A stretch of 64,000 nucleotides of DNA from Litchfieldia alkalitelluris (GCF_002153425.1 NZ_KZ119600.1:4132206-4196205), one strand, 5' to 3'. Shown: positions 53,480 to 63,580, numbered from the stretch's first letter. The notes: a model not told the origin generated them from the sequence alone. Translations and numbers: made by a program.

Positions 53480-54461
53480 TTAAATACCCTCTTCCTGCTC
53501 TTTCTCCATATACTCCTCACGTATCTGAGAAAGGGTCTTCCCGGTTTCCTTGTGAACAGCAAACACATAGGTTTGTATACTAGACCAGCCAAATAGCTCC
53601 TTCAACCATTTTTGCATGGAGATTTCTTCACCATTCACTTCTACATTTCCATTAGCCAATAGCGTTCCTTCATCATCACGTCCTTTGGCAACAATTGTGT
53701 CACCATCCTTTATTACACCCCATACAAGCATCTCACCAATTTTAGGGAGTGCTCTCCGAGTAAAGCCTTTTTTCTGTACACTACTTTTTATTGGACTATC
53801 TAAGAAATTAACGTAGTAATCTTTATATGTACTTAAGGGCAAAACTTTTTCAATGTTTATGTACACTTCATCCTTGATTTTATATGGGATCATTTTAAAG
53901 CAGCTAATATCGACATTGTTACTATTCAACCATGCAACCGCCGATAGGGTCTGTTCATCATAATCAGAAGCTACCAGTATAATTTTTTGACTCACATTAA
54001 AGTTACTCTCAGCACCATTTTCCTGTAAAAATTCAGTTAACTTGCGAGCTCCAAGTTCAGCGCTAGTTAAAGATCCATCTTCAAATTCATTACGATACTT
54101 TTCAATGTATGGAGCGTAGATTTTGTTCACTAAGTCCTCTGGATCTTCAATCGTTGCATAGCTGGCTGCATAGCGAATCGCTTGAAATTCAAAGGCTTCT
54201 TTTCGCCCCTCAATATCTTTACGATCTCTTTTAATCTCAACTAAAACAAGATTTCCTTTGTTGTCGACAGCGGTAAGATCACTAATTCCATGCTGAGCGT
54301 TTCTAACTTGCTTTCCCGACAATTAACATTGATTCTTCTTCATCGCATATCATATCGATGTTCTTTCTTAACAATTCTTCAATATCGTTTTCTTTGTAAT
54401 CTAGTTCCGAAAAAGTCGTAACACTTATTTTGGTCGCCTTATCATTGGATACATTGTACAT
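53480..54461 (-). pseudogene. PD-(D/E)xK-like endonuclease gene, frameshifted
   Basis: From ATG 54461 (GGAGG upstream) the frame reads VTTFSELDYKENDIEELLRK and DEEESMLIVGK, then stops at 54303. One base earlier or later the protein continues as QVRNAQHGISDLTAVDNKGN, LVLVEIKRDRKDIEGRKEAF to the stop at 53480. DLTAVD..LVLVEIKRD is the D-ExK nuclease core. A single extra base in the GGGAAA run (54312-54317) explains the break. Restored length would be about 326 residues. Family resembles uncharacterised NucS-like nucleases. Confidence 0.75.
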
Positions 54462-54571
54462 TTTAATAGCCTCCTAGAACAGGACTTCGTTTAGATAATT
54501 TCATCAATATTATTAACTTAATAGATTCCTTTGATACTCATATTTGAACAAAAAAGGATTCCACCGGCAAA

Positions 54572-54592
54572 AAGGGACTGTCCCTCTTGACT
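54572..54592. repeat. REP family B palindrome beside the RAYT gene
   Basis: AAAAGGGACTGTCCCTCTTG followed by A; it lies 10-30 bp past the RAYT stop codon. Confidence 0.75.
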
Positions 54593-54602
54593 TCTGTTGA
54601 AT

Positions 54603-55379
54603 TTATGCTTTATATACTAGATTCACTGATATACCTAATATTCTTGCGGCTTGTTTTTGGGAGATTCCGTCTATCTTCTTAATTTTTCTTAATATCGGTG
54701 TTCTATGAACTTTTGATAATGTTTTTACATGTGCTATTTCCATCGTTCCAAGGATCCTTTTTATTTCTATTCTCACTTCTTCATCTGATAACCTTCGTAC
54801 ATAGTGATGGTCATCAAGGCACTCATCATGATTACTTCGTTCATTAAAATCTTTGAATAATTCCATTGCTAAAGGGCGATCATCGGAGAACATTCCTAAT
54901 ACAAAGTCTTGGTCAAGTAACTTCAATGGATAAATCTTTTTTCCGTAATAACCGTTACAGCTACTCCACTTCCATTGCTGTACATCGTCTACTATTTTTG
55001 CTTTCACTGGATTTTGATGAATGTATCGCACAACGGTACGCATATATTGATCTGTTTCCACATTCTCACTTCTAAATCTATCTTGAAATAAGTGGCCGCG
55101 AGTTCGGTATTTCCAGTTATAATGGGAAACGAAGCATACCCCAATCCTTTTCATTGTAATGGATATACTTTCCTCCCCCTCCTTCATCAACAGGTGGACG
55201 TGGTTACTCATTAAACACCATGCATACACTTTAAGACCAATACGCCTTTTGTATTTCATGACATTATCTAAAAATACCATTCGGTCTTCATCATCATGAA
55301 ATATCTCCTGACCATTTGCGCCTCTCCACATAATATGATAGATCAGGGTCTTACTCTTCTTTCTCGCTTCACGTGGCAT
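54603..55379 (-). CDS. REP-associated tyrosine transposase (RAYT, Y1/HUH)
   Basis: About 258 residues. The HUH nuclease motif MSNHVHLLM (near residue 60) and the catalytic Tyr in VRYIHQNPVKA (near 118) are intact. A C-terminal helix-turn-helix (SQKQAARILGISVNLVYKA) is added. RAYTs cut and move REP palindromes as single-stranded DNA. A family B REP lies at its 3' side. ATG 55379 follows GAGGTGATCTCT; an upstream GTG overlaps this site. It sits next to a truncated comM, which may be a passenger or target. Confidence 0.9.
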   Translation of the reverse strand: MPREARKKSKTLIYHIMWRGANGQEIFHDDEDRMVFLDNVMKYKRRIGLKVYAWCLMSNHVHLLMKEGEESISITMKRIGVCFVSHYNWKYRTRGHLFQDRFRSENVETDQYMRTVVRYIHQNPVKAKIVDDVQQWKWSSCNGYYGKKIYPLKLLDQDFVLGMFSDDRPLAMELFKDFNERSNHDECLDDHHYVRRLSDEEVRIEIKRILGTMEIAHVKTLSKVHRTPILRKIKKIDGISQKQAARILGISVNLVYKA

Positions 55380-55412
55380 AGAGATCACCTCTTTTTTTCA
55401 AAGACTAATTAT

Positions 55413-56015
55413 TTAATAGGAAGCATTGTGTTCTCCAGTTAGACAATTGCTCGTATTAAGAGTTATCTTTCTCAAAGATAAAGCTTCTACTAATGCCTCA
55501 TTGCTGATCATCCCACTACCATTTAAGTCTGCAATTGTTCTTGCTAATCTAATAATCTTTATTTGGACCCGATTACTTAATCCTTCTTGAATACAGACCC
55601 TTTGTAAGAGGTGTTGCTGCTCGCTGGTTAATGGAAAGAGCGTTATTAGTTGTTCAAATGGCACACTTCCATTACATACCTCCCTCCCATACCGTTTATA
55701 TTGTATTAGCCTCGCAGCTTGCACACGTTTTTTTATAGCATCAGATGATTCAATCCCGTGGAAATGATGACCTTTGAGGTTTACAGATTTTAAGGTTAGT
55801 AGGATATCAATTCGATCTAGTATTGGTCCTGAAACTCTATTTTTATAACTATTTATTTGTTTTTCAGAGCAGGTACAATATTGCGTAGTGGAACCGAGGT
55901 ATCCACAAGGACATGGGTTCATGGCAGCTATGAAGATAAACTTTGCTGGATAGGTGACTGTGGAATGGACGCGGCTTATCGTTACTTTTTCATTCTCCAA
56001 AGGTTGTCTTAGCAT
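55413..56015 (-). pseudogene. Truncated comM / YifB Mg-chelatase-like ATPase
   Basis: Only the C-terminal about 200 residues remain: LRQPLENEKVTISRVHSTVT, FIAAMNPCPCGYLGSTTQYC, the arginine-finger region VSGPILDRIDILL, and the C-terminal helical domain ending in RKITLNTSN. Full ComM is about 500 residues; the Walker A and B half is missing. The upstream boundary (56002-56053) is a repeat also found at 48804. The cut end and the RAYT gene 30 bp downstream suggest a rearrangement. Confidence 0.85.
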
Positions 56016-56053
56016 CGCCGTGGAGACGAATAGATAAAAATTTTAAAATATAG
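56002..56053. repeat. Repeat at the comM breakpoint
   Basis: GGTTGTCTTAGCATCGCCGT followed by GGAGACGAATAGATAAAAAT and TTTAAAATATA; matches 48804-48858. Confidence 0.7.
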
Positions 56054-56297
56054 ATTGAGGGTTATAAACCCTTCTAATAATATAGCGATTAACCTATATT
56101 GCATTTAGCCAGCAACTTATACCCTTCAGTTCAAAAGATGCAAAATAAAAATGCCCACCACTTATTGCGGTGAGCATAATGAAACAAGTTTCTTCTATAT
56201 TGAATTTAAATTTGAAGTTCCACTTTTAATTAGAAAAATGGATTAGTCAATTAGGGCCAGCACCGATATGGTGATTAGCTTCAAGTACGTGCTTAGT

Positions 56298-57605
56298 TTA
56301 CTTGCTCCAATTTATTAGCAGACTTTCCTGTTCTAACTTTATCTTATTTCTTAATATGGATTTTATTAGCTGATGCCAAAAGCTATAGCTATCGTCTTTT
56401 AACAGGGCTGTAAGTTTGTCTGCGTATTCAACTGAAAACTGAATACCATATTCTAAGTATTGGCTATAAATGTACTCGTCCATAAATAAAGGTTTAAGAC
56501 TATCGAAGTAATTTCTACGCAGGTGTTCAAATATTAAAATCCCACCATAATCTATATCGCCCCAGTGATAAACCTCTGGAATTTCACTTCTTAACTCTTT
56601 AAGTTTATATAATAGTTTACGTAAAGCATGATGAGGATATCCACCTGTATAAATGGCTAGGATCTGGTCGGCGTTTGTAAAAACACTTTTACCTAACGTT
56701 TCTTCTTTGATCTTTCCAGATAAAAACTCATGATAAGCCGTTAAGTTTTCAATTAAAAGAATTGCCTTAGCATTGATCTCCTGTATTTCTAACTCTTTAA
56801 TGGTGTCAAAGGTAAGACCTATACCACCTGGAAGCTCTGCAACATTCACAGTTAAATTGTTGCTTCTAAATTCCAATGGCCCTGAAACTAATGTTATTTG
56901 AGGGTTTTCTACAATACCAATTGCATCCAAATACTCAATATCAGTTTCCATATTAACGCTGCCAAAACGTTTATAAATAGACACCAACCTTCCCTGTACA
57001 TTCCTTTCAAAATACTTAGTGTCGTTAAACAAATTATGACTAAGGACTCTTTTCATTGTCCCCTCATCCATTTTGGGTAAAAACAGAAGCGTTTTAACTA
57101 AATCCTCATAACCTTTTGAGTCATCAATTTCCAAACCTGCTGTTTGATTGTTTGATAACGCTACGTTATAGTGACTCCAAAATTTTCTTACCCACTCCCA
57201 TGGATGATCCGATAATGGCAAAAGGATGGATTTGATATTGATTAACTTCTGTTTCTTAGGGATGATCGCCGCTAACTGATAAGCTTTTTCAATAGCTTCA
57301 TAGTTAAGATATACTTTGTCTATTTCTTCTCCCTCTTTAAATTTGGGCCATTTTACTTCAATAATGTTTTGATCTTGAAGTTCAGCAATAGCTTGATGAA
57401 TCCACTCTCTTTTCCTATAATTCATTTCATCTAGGTAATCTTTTGAAAGTGGGTCGCTTATTTTCTTTATAGCAAACTGGGGTCGCTGCAAACTGACTTC
57501 TTCTGTTTTAAACGCCTTACTTGCTTCATACTTCTTCAGAAGCAAAGAGAGAATTCTGTTCTGATACTGTTTGATTTTCTCTTGGTCTTTCGTCAATTCC
57601 TTCAC
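56298..57605 (-). CDS. jetD: Wadjet protein JetD (TOPRIM-like nuclease subunit)
   Basis: About 435 residues. The C-terminal part is a TOPRIM-type nuclease domain: LLIENLTAYHEFL holds the catalytic Glu and WGDIDYGGILIFEHLRR the DxD. JetD cuts plasmid DNA once the JetABC complex has extruded a loop. GTG 57605 is preferred (GAGAGGTGA at 7 nt); it overlaps the 3' end of jetC by 80 nt. Last gene of the operon. Confidence 0.92.
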   Translation of the reverse strand: MKELTKDQEKIKQYQNRILSLLLKKYEASKAFKTEEVSLQRPQFAIKKISDPLSKDYLDEMNYRKREWIHQAIAELQDQNIIEVKWPKFKEGEEIDKVYLNYEAIEKAYQLAAIIPKKQKLINIKSILLPLSDHPWEWVRKFWSHYNVALSNNQTAGLEIDDSKGYEDLVKTLLFLPKMDEGTMKRVLSHNLFNDTKYFERNVQGRLVSIYKRFGSVNMETDIEYLDAIGIVENPQITLVSGPLEFRSNNLTVNVAELPGGIGLTFDTIKELEIQEINAKAILLIENLTAYHEFLSGKIKEETLGKSVFTNADQILAIYTGGYPHHALRKLLYKLKELRSEIPEVYHWGDIDYGGILIFEHLRRNYFDSLKPLFMDEYIYSQYLEYGIQFSVEYADKLTALLKDDSYSFWHQLIKSILRNKIKLEQESLLINWSK

Positions 57606-60600
57606 TACCAATCACCTCTCTATCAATCATATCCGTAAAGCATTCATAGCCTTCTCTATGTACTACGATGATAGTTGAGACTTCTGTTGCCATGTTTGAC
57701 AGTTTCTCATCCGGTACGGCAGCTATTAGTTGGAAATTCATATTTTTAATTAAACGCAAGCTTGTCTGGATTCTTTCCTCATCCATTTTATTAAAGGCTT
57801 CATCAAAAACAACCAGACGCATCGTTTTATCTGAGCTATATAACTGATTAAATGAAGATAAAATTGCTATATAAAATGGTGTTTGTGTCTCTCCGCCAGA
57901 CTTTTCTTTTAACACTTGTGAAAATCTAATTCTGCTATTTGTGGTAGTAATTATGATGTCAAAGTCAAGATAACGACGATAATCTGAGAATTCCTCCTGG
58001 TCACCAACCTCACCCTTAATTAGGATCTCAAATAATTCATGTAAAGACTGATCTTTTGCATCATCTGGTATATCAAATAAAGAGCCTTTTTCTACCACTT
58101 GTGGGTCCATAATAATTTCATAGAATCTTTTATATTTCTCACTTGGTCTAGAGTCAAACTGATAGTTTTCTTGATGGAACGGAAATCTTTTAAGTGCATC
58201 ATTAAGTTGTTGAAACTGCCTTTTTGCCCCTTCAATCGCTTCTTTCATCTTATAAATAAAGTGAGATTTAAACTCTTCTTCTGATTGTCTTAAAGCTTCT
58301 TTAAGCTTTTCTTGGTAAGAATCAATATCAATATCGATTTGCTCTAATAGTTGCTGATATTCATTATTGTGTGTGGTTTCCTCATCGCCATTAAAATTAT
58401 GCTTAACATTGTAATCGTGTCTATGGTTTCTTAAATCCTTGAACTTATTATCCGCTTGAGTGCGATTACCTTTTTGGTTATTAATCCAATTATCTATTTT
58501 CTTACCCAGGGGTAAATCTTGTTTTTCGGCCTCTTTTAATCTCTCTTCTGCCAAATTAAACATCTCTTCAGAATGCTCGTTCCTCCACTCAGCAAGCTGC
58601 TGTATTAACCCTTCCAATTCTGTTTCATAATGTTCTAGCCTTTCTTTCAAAGAATTAAAATGAATGTTTTTCTCTTTAATATCACCAATTAATTCTCTAA
58701 CTCTCTTTTCTAATTTTTCCTCTCGTCCCTTCCAATAGTAATAATCCTCTTCTAATTTTTTAATCCCACTAAGATCTAGTTGGGATAATTCTATCTTAAG
58801 CTTCTCTAGAGTTTCCACTAGAATTTCGATTGTGGCAGGAATTTCAATATCTTTATTTAAGCGGTTATAATGGCTACGTTTTTCAGTAAGTAACACCACC
58901 CATTTAGAAAATAGATCATTCAGCCCTTCAGCTTCTTGAATATTTTGATCAGTTCGACGAAGCTCTTCTTTCTTAAGTTCTAACTGCTTTAAAATAGCTT
59001 TAGAACCTATATAAGGGATTTGATATCTTTCTTTTTTGATTTGTCTAGCTACTAAGTTTTGATACAGCATGCAACTACTTGTTATAGCTGCATTATGCTG
59101 ACTTAATTCTTTTTCAGATTTAGCCTTCATTACTCTACCTAACAAATGTTCAGTACGAGCTTGTATCACAGGGTTTGTTGTTTCTAGCACTTCCGCCAAG
59201 GATCCCTGCTTTAATGACCCTAGATACTTACGCTCTTTATTTGTATTTACTAAACCTACACCTTCTAAATTTAGATTCCATTTCTCCTTTTCATAGATAG
59301 AAAGAGCTTGTTCAAAATAGTCTGGTTCCACTAACAGGTCAAACTTTTGAGTATGTAAATAGCCCTCAATTGCATTACGCCACTCTTCATTCAGAATTTC
59401 CATTTCCTCACAAAAGATCCATACATTCGATTTCCCATTTAACTCTCGCTTTAACAATTCTTTCAATTTATTTATAGACGGAGGATAAATTCTCTTCTTG
59501 TTTTCTAAATCTTTTATTTCTTTTATTAATTCAGCCCTTCTGTCTTTTAACTCTTTTATCTTCTTTTCTGTGTCACTCTTAGAAATAACAAAGCGATTAT
59601 AAAGCTTAGATAATTCCTCTCCAAACCTATTTAGGTGTTTGTCGTTTTCATATATTGTTTTAGCTGTTAAAGTCTCTAACCTATCAATAATCGAATCTAT
59701 TAATTGGATACCTTCGTTCAAATAACTTCGCTCATCGCTTTGCCATTTCCAGTATTCATTATTTGGCAAAATGATTAAATCCTTGATCATATTTTTTTCT
59801 TTGTGTAGATGGTTAACAAGCTGGTCTAACTTTTCTTTATTATTTTGTAATTCTTCTGAAGTATTCTTAATTTTATTATGTAATTCTTCTTCTCTCTTTT
59901 TCTCTTGATTGTTTTGCCATTTTTGAAAAGCGTCAATCTTTTTATGCTTTGCTTCTTCATGTTGCTCAACGGCTAGGTTTTTATCATCAGTTAACTCATT
60001 TACCTTGTCTGCTATACCTTTTAATTGGTTTTTTAATCCAACATTTTCTTCATGTTGTTTATCATGCTTTAATTGCCTAATAACATACTCCTGTTGCTCT
60101 ACGATATCTAGTAATTTCTTATATTGGGTAAAAGTATCTTTAATTTCTTTTAAACGACCTTGACGCAAACTTAAATCTTCTAATTCCCGCTTATACCTTT
60201 GGTGAACTTCAAAGTTCTCTTTCATGATATCCAACTGTAATTCTTTCTTATCCAAAATGTAGTCATAAACAAAATCCCTCACATTTTGAATTGGCTTAAA
60301 AGACAATGCCTTTGAAAAAGAAGAGAAAAAGCGATGATTTACTTGACCCATTCTATTTAAAAGTGCCTTTTGGTAAGCTTCTTTTGTTCTCTCCTGTACC
60401 GAACGCTTCTTTAGATTGTTAACATACCGGTGAAATTCATCTCTATTCTTTAATTGGCCAGTTTCTTTCACATACTCAATATCTTTTAAGTTACAATCGT
60501 TAATTATAAAATACTCTTGATCATATGTATCGTCTCGATAGACATCAATAACAACTCCGACAACAAAATAATCAAATTTTTTCTCATCAAAGAATTCTGC

Positions 60601-60882
60601 CATGAGATATGTAGTAAAATCACCTTCTCGAACGTACCTTTGATCGTCACTGCCTATTTTTCCTCTTAAATAACTAATTAATGAACGTTTTGCATCATCG
60701 TGAGCAGAGGAATTGAAGCGTATCATTTTTAAGTTGGCGATAAATAAGACCTGTAAGGCATCAATAATTGTTGATTTACCTGCAGCATTTCTACCTGTTA
60801 TCATAGTTTGACGTCCAAAAGGAATTTCTTCATCTTTAAAATAATGCCAATTAATCAGCTTCAGTTTCTTCATCCATTTCAT
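57526..60882 (-). CDS. jetC: Wadjet protein JetC (SMC/MukB-like ATPase)
   Basis: About 1118 residues. Walker A ITGRNAAGKSTIIDAL near residue 32, a long coiled coil (about 230-860) with a central hinge-like region (SNVWIFCEEMEILNEEWRN), the ABC signature KSGGETQTPFYIA and Walker B MRLVVFDEAFNKMDE near the C-terminus. It is the loop-extruding motor of the Wadjet anti-plasmid system. ATG 60882 sits 6 nt behind GAGAGGGGG; its start overlaps jetB by 32 nt. Confidence 0.95.
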   Translation of the reverse strand: MKWMKKLKLINWHYFKDEEIPFGRQTMITGRNAAGKSTIIDALQVLFIANLKMIRFNSSAHDDAKRSLISYLRGKIGSDDQRYVREGDFTTYLMAEFFDEKKFDYFVVGVVIDVYRDDTYDQEYFIINDCNLKDIEYVKETGQLKNRDEFHRYVNNLKKRSVQERTKEAYQKALLNRMGQVNHRFFSSFSKALSFKPIQNVRDFVYDYILDKKELQLDIMKENFEVHQRYKRELEDLSLRQGRLKEIKDTFTQYKKLLDIVEQQEYVIRQLKHDKQHEENVGLKNQLKGIADKVNELTDDKNLAVEQHEEAKHKKIDAFQKWQNNQEKKREEELHNKIKNTSEELQNNKEKLDQLVNHLHKEKNMIKDLIILPNNEYWKWQSDERSYLNEGIQLIDSIIDRLETLTAKTIYENDKHLNRFGEELSKLYNRFVISKSDTEKKIKELKDRRAELIKEIKDLENKKRIYPPSINKLKELLKRELNGKSNVWIFCEEMEILNEEWRNAIEGYLHTQKFDLLVEPDYFEQALSIYEKEKWNLNLEGVGLVNTNKERKYLGSLKQGSLAEVLETTNPVIQARTEHLLGRVMKAKSEKELSQHNAAITSSCMLYQNLVARQIKKERYQIPYIGSKAILKQLELKKEELRRTDQNIQEAEGLNDLFSKWVVLLTEKRSHYNRLNKDIEIPATIEILVETLEKLKIELSQLDLSGIKKLEEDYYYWKGREEKLEKRVRELIGDIKEKNIHFNSLKERLEHYETELEGLIQQLAEWRNEHSEEMFNLAEERLKEAEKQDLPLGKKIDNWINNQKGNRTQADNKFKDLRNHRHDYNVKHNFNGDEETTHNNEYQQLLEQIDIDIDSYQEKLKEALRQSEEEFKSHFIYKMKEAIEGAKRQFQQLNDALKRFPFHQENYQFDSRPSEKYKRFYEIIMDPQVVEKGSLFDIPDDAKDQSLHELFEILIKGEVGDQEEFSDYRRYLDFDIIITTTNSRIRFSQVLKEKSGGETQTPFYIAILSSFNQLYSSDKTMRLVVFDEAFNKMDEERIQTSLRLIKNMNFQLIAAVPDEKLSNMATEVSTIIVVHREGYECFTDMIDREVIGSEGIDERPRENQTVSEQNSLFASEEV

Positions 60883-61456
60883 TTTCATCCCCCTCTCCAA
60901 TTCCCAATTCATAACGTGAAATCTTATCATTCAATTGCTGGATAGACTCACTGTCAATCATATGCAACCAACTGTGGAACAGACGAAATCTACAATCATC
61001 CGAATGTAAGTCTGAATCAATCGGTTGCATTAACTGATAACGCACGCATAAGCGTATATATTCATTTACTTTAGATTTGGTGAAACTCGGTAATCGAAAC
61101 GTCTCATATTTTGCCTTTATTTCATATAATGTTGTGATTGGAAATTCCGATAAAGATAGGCCTTCTCTTTTTTCTTGATAGATTATTCTGAGTACTAATA
61201 GCCAGATACTTTCTTCTCGACTTAGTCTTTTTCGATGTAACCCTTTTGGAGATGCAACAAAAATAGTTTCATGCCTATCGTCAATAACAAAGTCCCATCC
61301 TAGAAATTTAAAGAATTCTTCTAGTTTATGCTTGTGTCGATTCGCTAAATAGTAGGACGTACGGTCTAACTCTTTAACAAGAAAATTAACTGAAAGCAAT
61401 TTATTAATAATATCTTGTAATTCCTTTTGCTCTATCTCACTTCCGCTTATGAACAA
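60851..61456 (-). CDS. jetB: Wadjet protein JetB (DUF4194, kleisin-associated)
   Basis: 201 residues with winged-helix-like segments (ESIWLLVLRIIYQEKREGLS and ITTLYEIKAKYETFRLPSFT), the KITE-like partner of the SMC complex. Its position between jetA and jetC and overlaps on both sides (20 and 32 nt) support this. TTG 61456 follows GGGGGG. Confidence 0.9.
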   Translation of the reverse strand: MFISGSEIEQKELQDIINKLLSVNFLVKELDRTSYYLANRHKHKLEEFFKFLGWDFVIDDRHETIFVASPKGLHRKRLSREESIWLLVLRIIYQEKREGLSLSEFPITTLYEIKAKYETFRLPSFTKSKVNEYIRLCVRYQLMQPIDSDLHSDDCRFRLFHSWLHMIDSESIQQLNDKISRYELGIGEGDENEMDEETEAD

Positions 61457-62876
61457 GATTACCCCCCCTTCCTTTTGGACTATTACGTATTACAGTACGA
61501 TCATCAAATCGATATTCGCCAATATGCACGATGCGTTTTTCTTTTTTGCGTACTAACCGATATTCAGAATGTCGATCATACCCATATAAGTACACGTAAG
61601 GTAAATAAATATACTCTTCTATTGTTTTGGGCGCTAAATCTACCATTCCCATTTCATCACGGTCTGCCAATCGCTCTAATACAAACGCATTAATCTTCTG
61701 TTTGGTAATTGCACTTTCAAGGCGTTGAATACTATGGTTTCGTATTTTCTTCTTTATTTCCTCAGAAATCGGGACTACTGTGTGCGATTCTGCTTGATGC
61801 AACTCCTTCTTTTTTCGAGGTGTCAGCAATGATTTTTCAGTTAAATGATCTGTCTCATGCAGCCTAATAACATTATTTAAAAAATCATCCCAATGGGGTT
61901 GGTTTTTTTCATAGCTTTCTAATATAGTAGCGATTTGCTGATCAACCCCCTGATTATGCTGCGTTAAATAGCGAGCACGATCATAGGATGACTTAATATA
62001 TTGATGATGTCTTAAATCAATCTGTTCATATAGTTCATCTAGACTGTCGTAAGTTTCCTCTATAAATTGTAAGGCCTGTTTTATTTTTTGCTCTGCTTCA
62101 TCCATAGAACTATATAACTCTGATCTCATTGCATCTTCTATTGCTAGATTTAACAAATCTTGATTTAAGGACCACCTCTGCACCGTCTCTAGTATCTTAC
62201 TTCTATATCTTGCAACATGGTCTGAAGTTTTTAGTCGATGGTAGCTTTTATCTACAATTTTTTTCATGTATACATCAAAATGGTGATCTAATACTTCTTG
62301 AAGGGACTGTTTGCTAATAACTTGTTCCATATGATTTTTCATGTTATTAATAAGTAAACGTAATTCCTCCAATAACTGTTCTGTAATCCGTTCAGCTTCA
62401 ATAATTGCAATACTCGGTTGTTTTTCCATTCCATCATTACTTAACAGCTGAAATGTACTTAAAGCGTAGCTTTGGTACTCTATTGTTCTTACCTGACAAA
62501 GGTCATGTAAAACACTTAACATCCGTATAGAATAATGGGGTAATATAATATACTGCTTAAAATTATTTCTCGTTTCAACATCAATCCATTTTAAATGCAA
62601 TAGTTTTCTTAAAAGCGTATTCGCTTTAGCTCTTTGCATGTTATCAGATTCACTAGAGTCTATAGTGGTATCTTCTTCTATCTCGAATTGAACTCCCGAC
62701 TCCTCTTTAACCTCGATCAACTCTTGTAATAAATCTCTCATAATATCGTATTCGATTCCAAATCTGCTAATCTTATATTGTTCGTACAATTCTAGTATTG
62801 CTTCAGCATAAATTTCTCTATTACTCCCAGAAAACAACGAAAAAAACCGCTCCGGTAACACATCAAAGAGTCTCAT
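61437..62876 (-). CDS. jetA: Wadjet protein JetA (kleisin-like)
   Basis: 479 residues, highly helical, beginning MRLFDVLPERFFSLFSGSNR, the start pattern of the JetA family of type II-like Wadjet systems (DUF5716-like), not the DUF3375 form. First gene of the operon; an extended -10 TGGTATAAT lies about 40 bp upstream. Type assignment is tentative. Confidence 0.88.
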   Translation of the reverse strand: MRLFDVLPERFFSLFSGSNREIYAEAILELYEQYKISRFGIEYDIMRDLLQELIEVKEESGVQFEIEEDTTIDSSESDNMQRAKANTLLRKLLHLKWIDVETRNNFKQYIILPHYSIRMLSVLHDLCQVRTIEYQSYALSTFQLLSNDGMEKQPSIAIIEAERITEQLLEELRLLINNMKNHMEQVISKQSLQEVLDHHFDVYMKKIVDKSYHRLKTSDHVARYRSKILETVQRWSLNQDLLNLAIEDAMRSELYSSMDEAEQKIKQALQFIEETYDSLDELYEQIDLRHHQYIKSSYDRARYLTQHNQGVDQQIATILESYEKNQPHWDDFLNNVIRLHETDHLTEKSLLTPRKKKELHQAESHTVVPISEEIKKKIRNHSIQRLESAITKQKINAFVLERLADRDEMGMVDLAPKTIEEYIYLPYVYLYGYDRHSEYRLVRKKEKRIVHIGEYRFDDRTVIRNSPKGRGGNLVHKRK

Positions 62877-62911
62877 ATATAATCTCCATACATCACTAAT
62901 TTAATAGTTAA

Positions 62912-62921
62912 ATTATACCAT
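62912..62921 (-). promoter_or_regulatory. Extended -10 promoter of jetABCD
   Basis: On the minus strand TGGTATAAT, an extended -10 element; no good -35 is seen 17-18 nt upstream. Start of transcription would be about 30 nt before jetA. Confidence 0.45.
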
Positions 62922-62970
62922 AGTAATTATTTTCTACGTTTCTAGTTTTGTACATACCTGATAAATGAAG

Positions 62971-63004
62971 AAAAAAAGCTCACTACCTGTTTTAGGTAAT
63001 GAAC
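62971..63004 (-). terminator. Intrinsic terminator after the TIR gene
   Basis: On the minus strand GTTCATTACCT, loop AAAAC, AGGTAGTGAGC, then seven Ts. The 11-bp stem includes three G-T pairs. It separates the TIR/channel operon from jetA. Confidence 0.75.
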
Positions 63005-63062
63005 TAACTCTGCCAATAGCTTATTAAAACCAAAAACACAATTTTATCATTTCATCTTCTTC

Positions 63063-63560
63063 TTAATCATACGTAGAATAATAATATGCCCCATCTTCTT
63101 TTTTCAATCTATGGGTTTGATGCTGCGACGGCCAATTCTTCATCGCATAAGCAATTGGCTCTTTCCCGTATGGTATATGAATAGCTAAATGTTCTCTAAC
63201 GATAGGCGGGCATAAATTTCTATCTCTACGATTTTTTTTATTTAGATTTACAATAATAATAGGGATATCTAATTTCTTTGCCACTTCTATTTCCCAACGC
63301 ACATATTTATATAAGTTCTTTGTCTTTTCTCCTACTAATAATATAAAACACTTCGAATTATTAAATCTCTCAGTAAGTTTGCGCTTTATATAAGGCTCGT
63401 CATTATCTTCCAGTTTACTTTTCCTCATAGGATACAAGTCATGGGCGTTATGGAAATTAAACTTTTCAGGATCTTTTTCTTTCCAAGCCAACATCAAACG
63501 ATAATAACGAATATCTTCATCTGCATCGAAACAAACATAAGTTTTATTACGATAAGCCAT
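63063..63560 (-). CDS. ThsB-like TIR protein (MTH538/DUF1863 type)
   Basis: 165 residues. KTYVCFDADEDIRYYRLMLA opens a TIR-like fold; FILLVGEKTK, YVRWEIEVAKKLDIPIIIVN with the candidate catalytic Glu, and VNLNKKN follow, matching ThsB of Thoeris. ThsB-type TIRs make a signalling nucleotide from NAD on phage infection. The partner gene 20 nt upstream is a channel-like membrane protein, not the usual SIR2-SLOG ThsA. AGGGGGT precedes ATG 63560. Confidence 0.88.
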   Translation of the reverse strand: MAYRNKTYVCFDADEDIRYYRLMLAWKEKDPEKFNFHNAHDLYPMRKSKLEDNDEPYIKRKLTERFNNSKCFILLVGEKTKNLYKYVRWEIEVAKKLDIPIIIVNLNKKNRRDRNLCPPIVREHLAIHIPYGKEPIAYAMKNWPSQHQTHRLKKEDGAYYYSTYD

Positions 63561-63580
63561 ATTAAAAACCCCCTATACAA

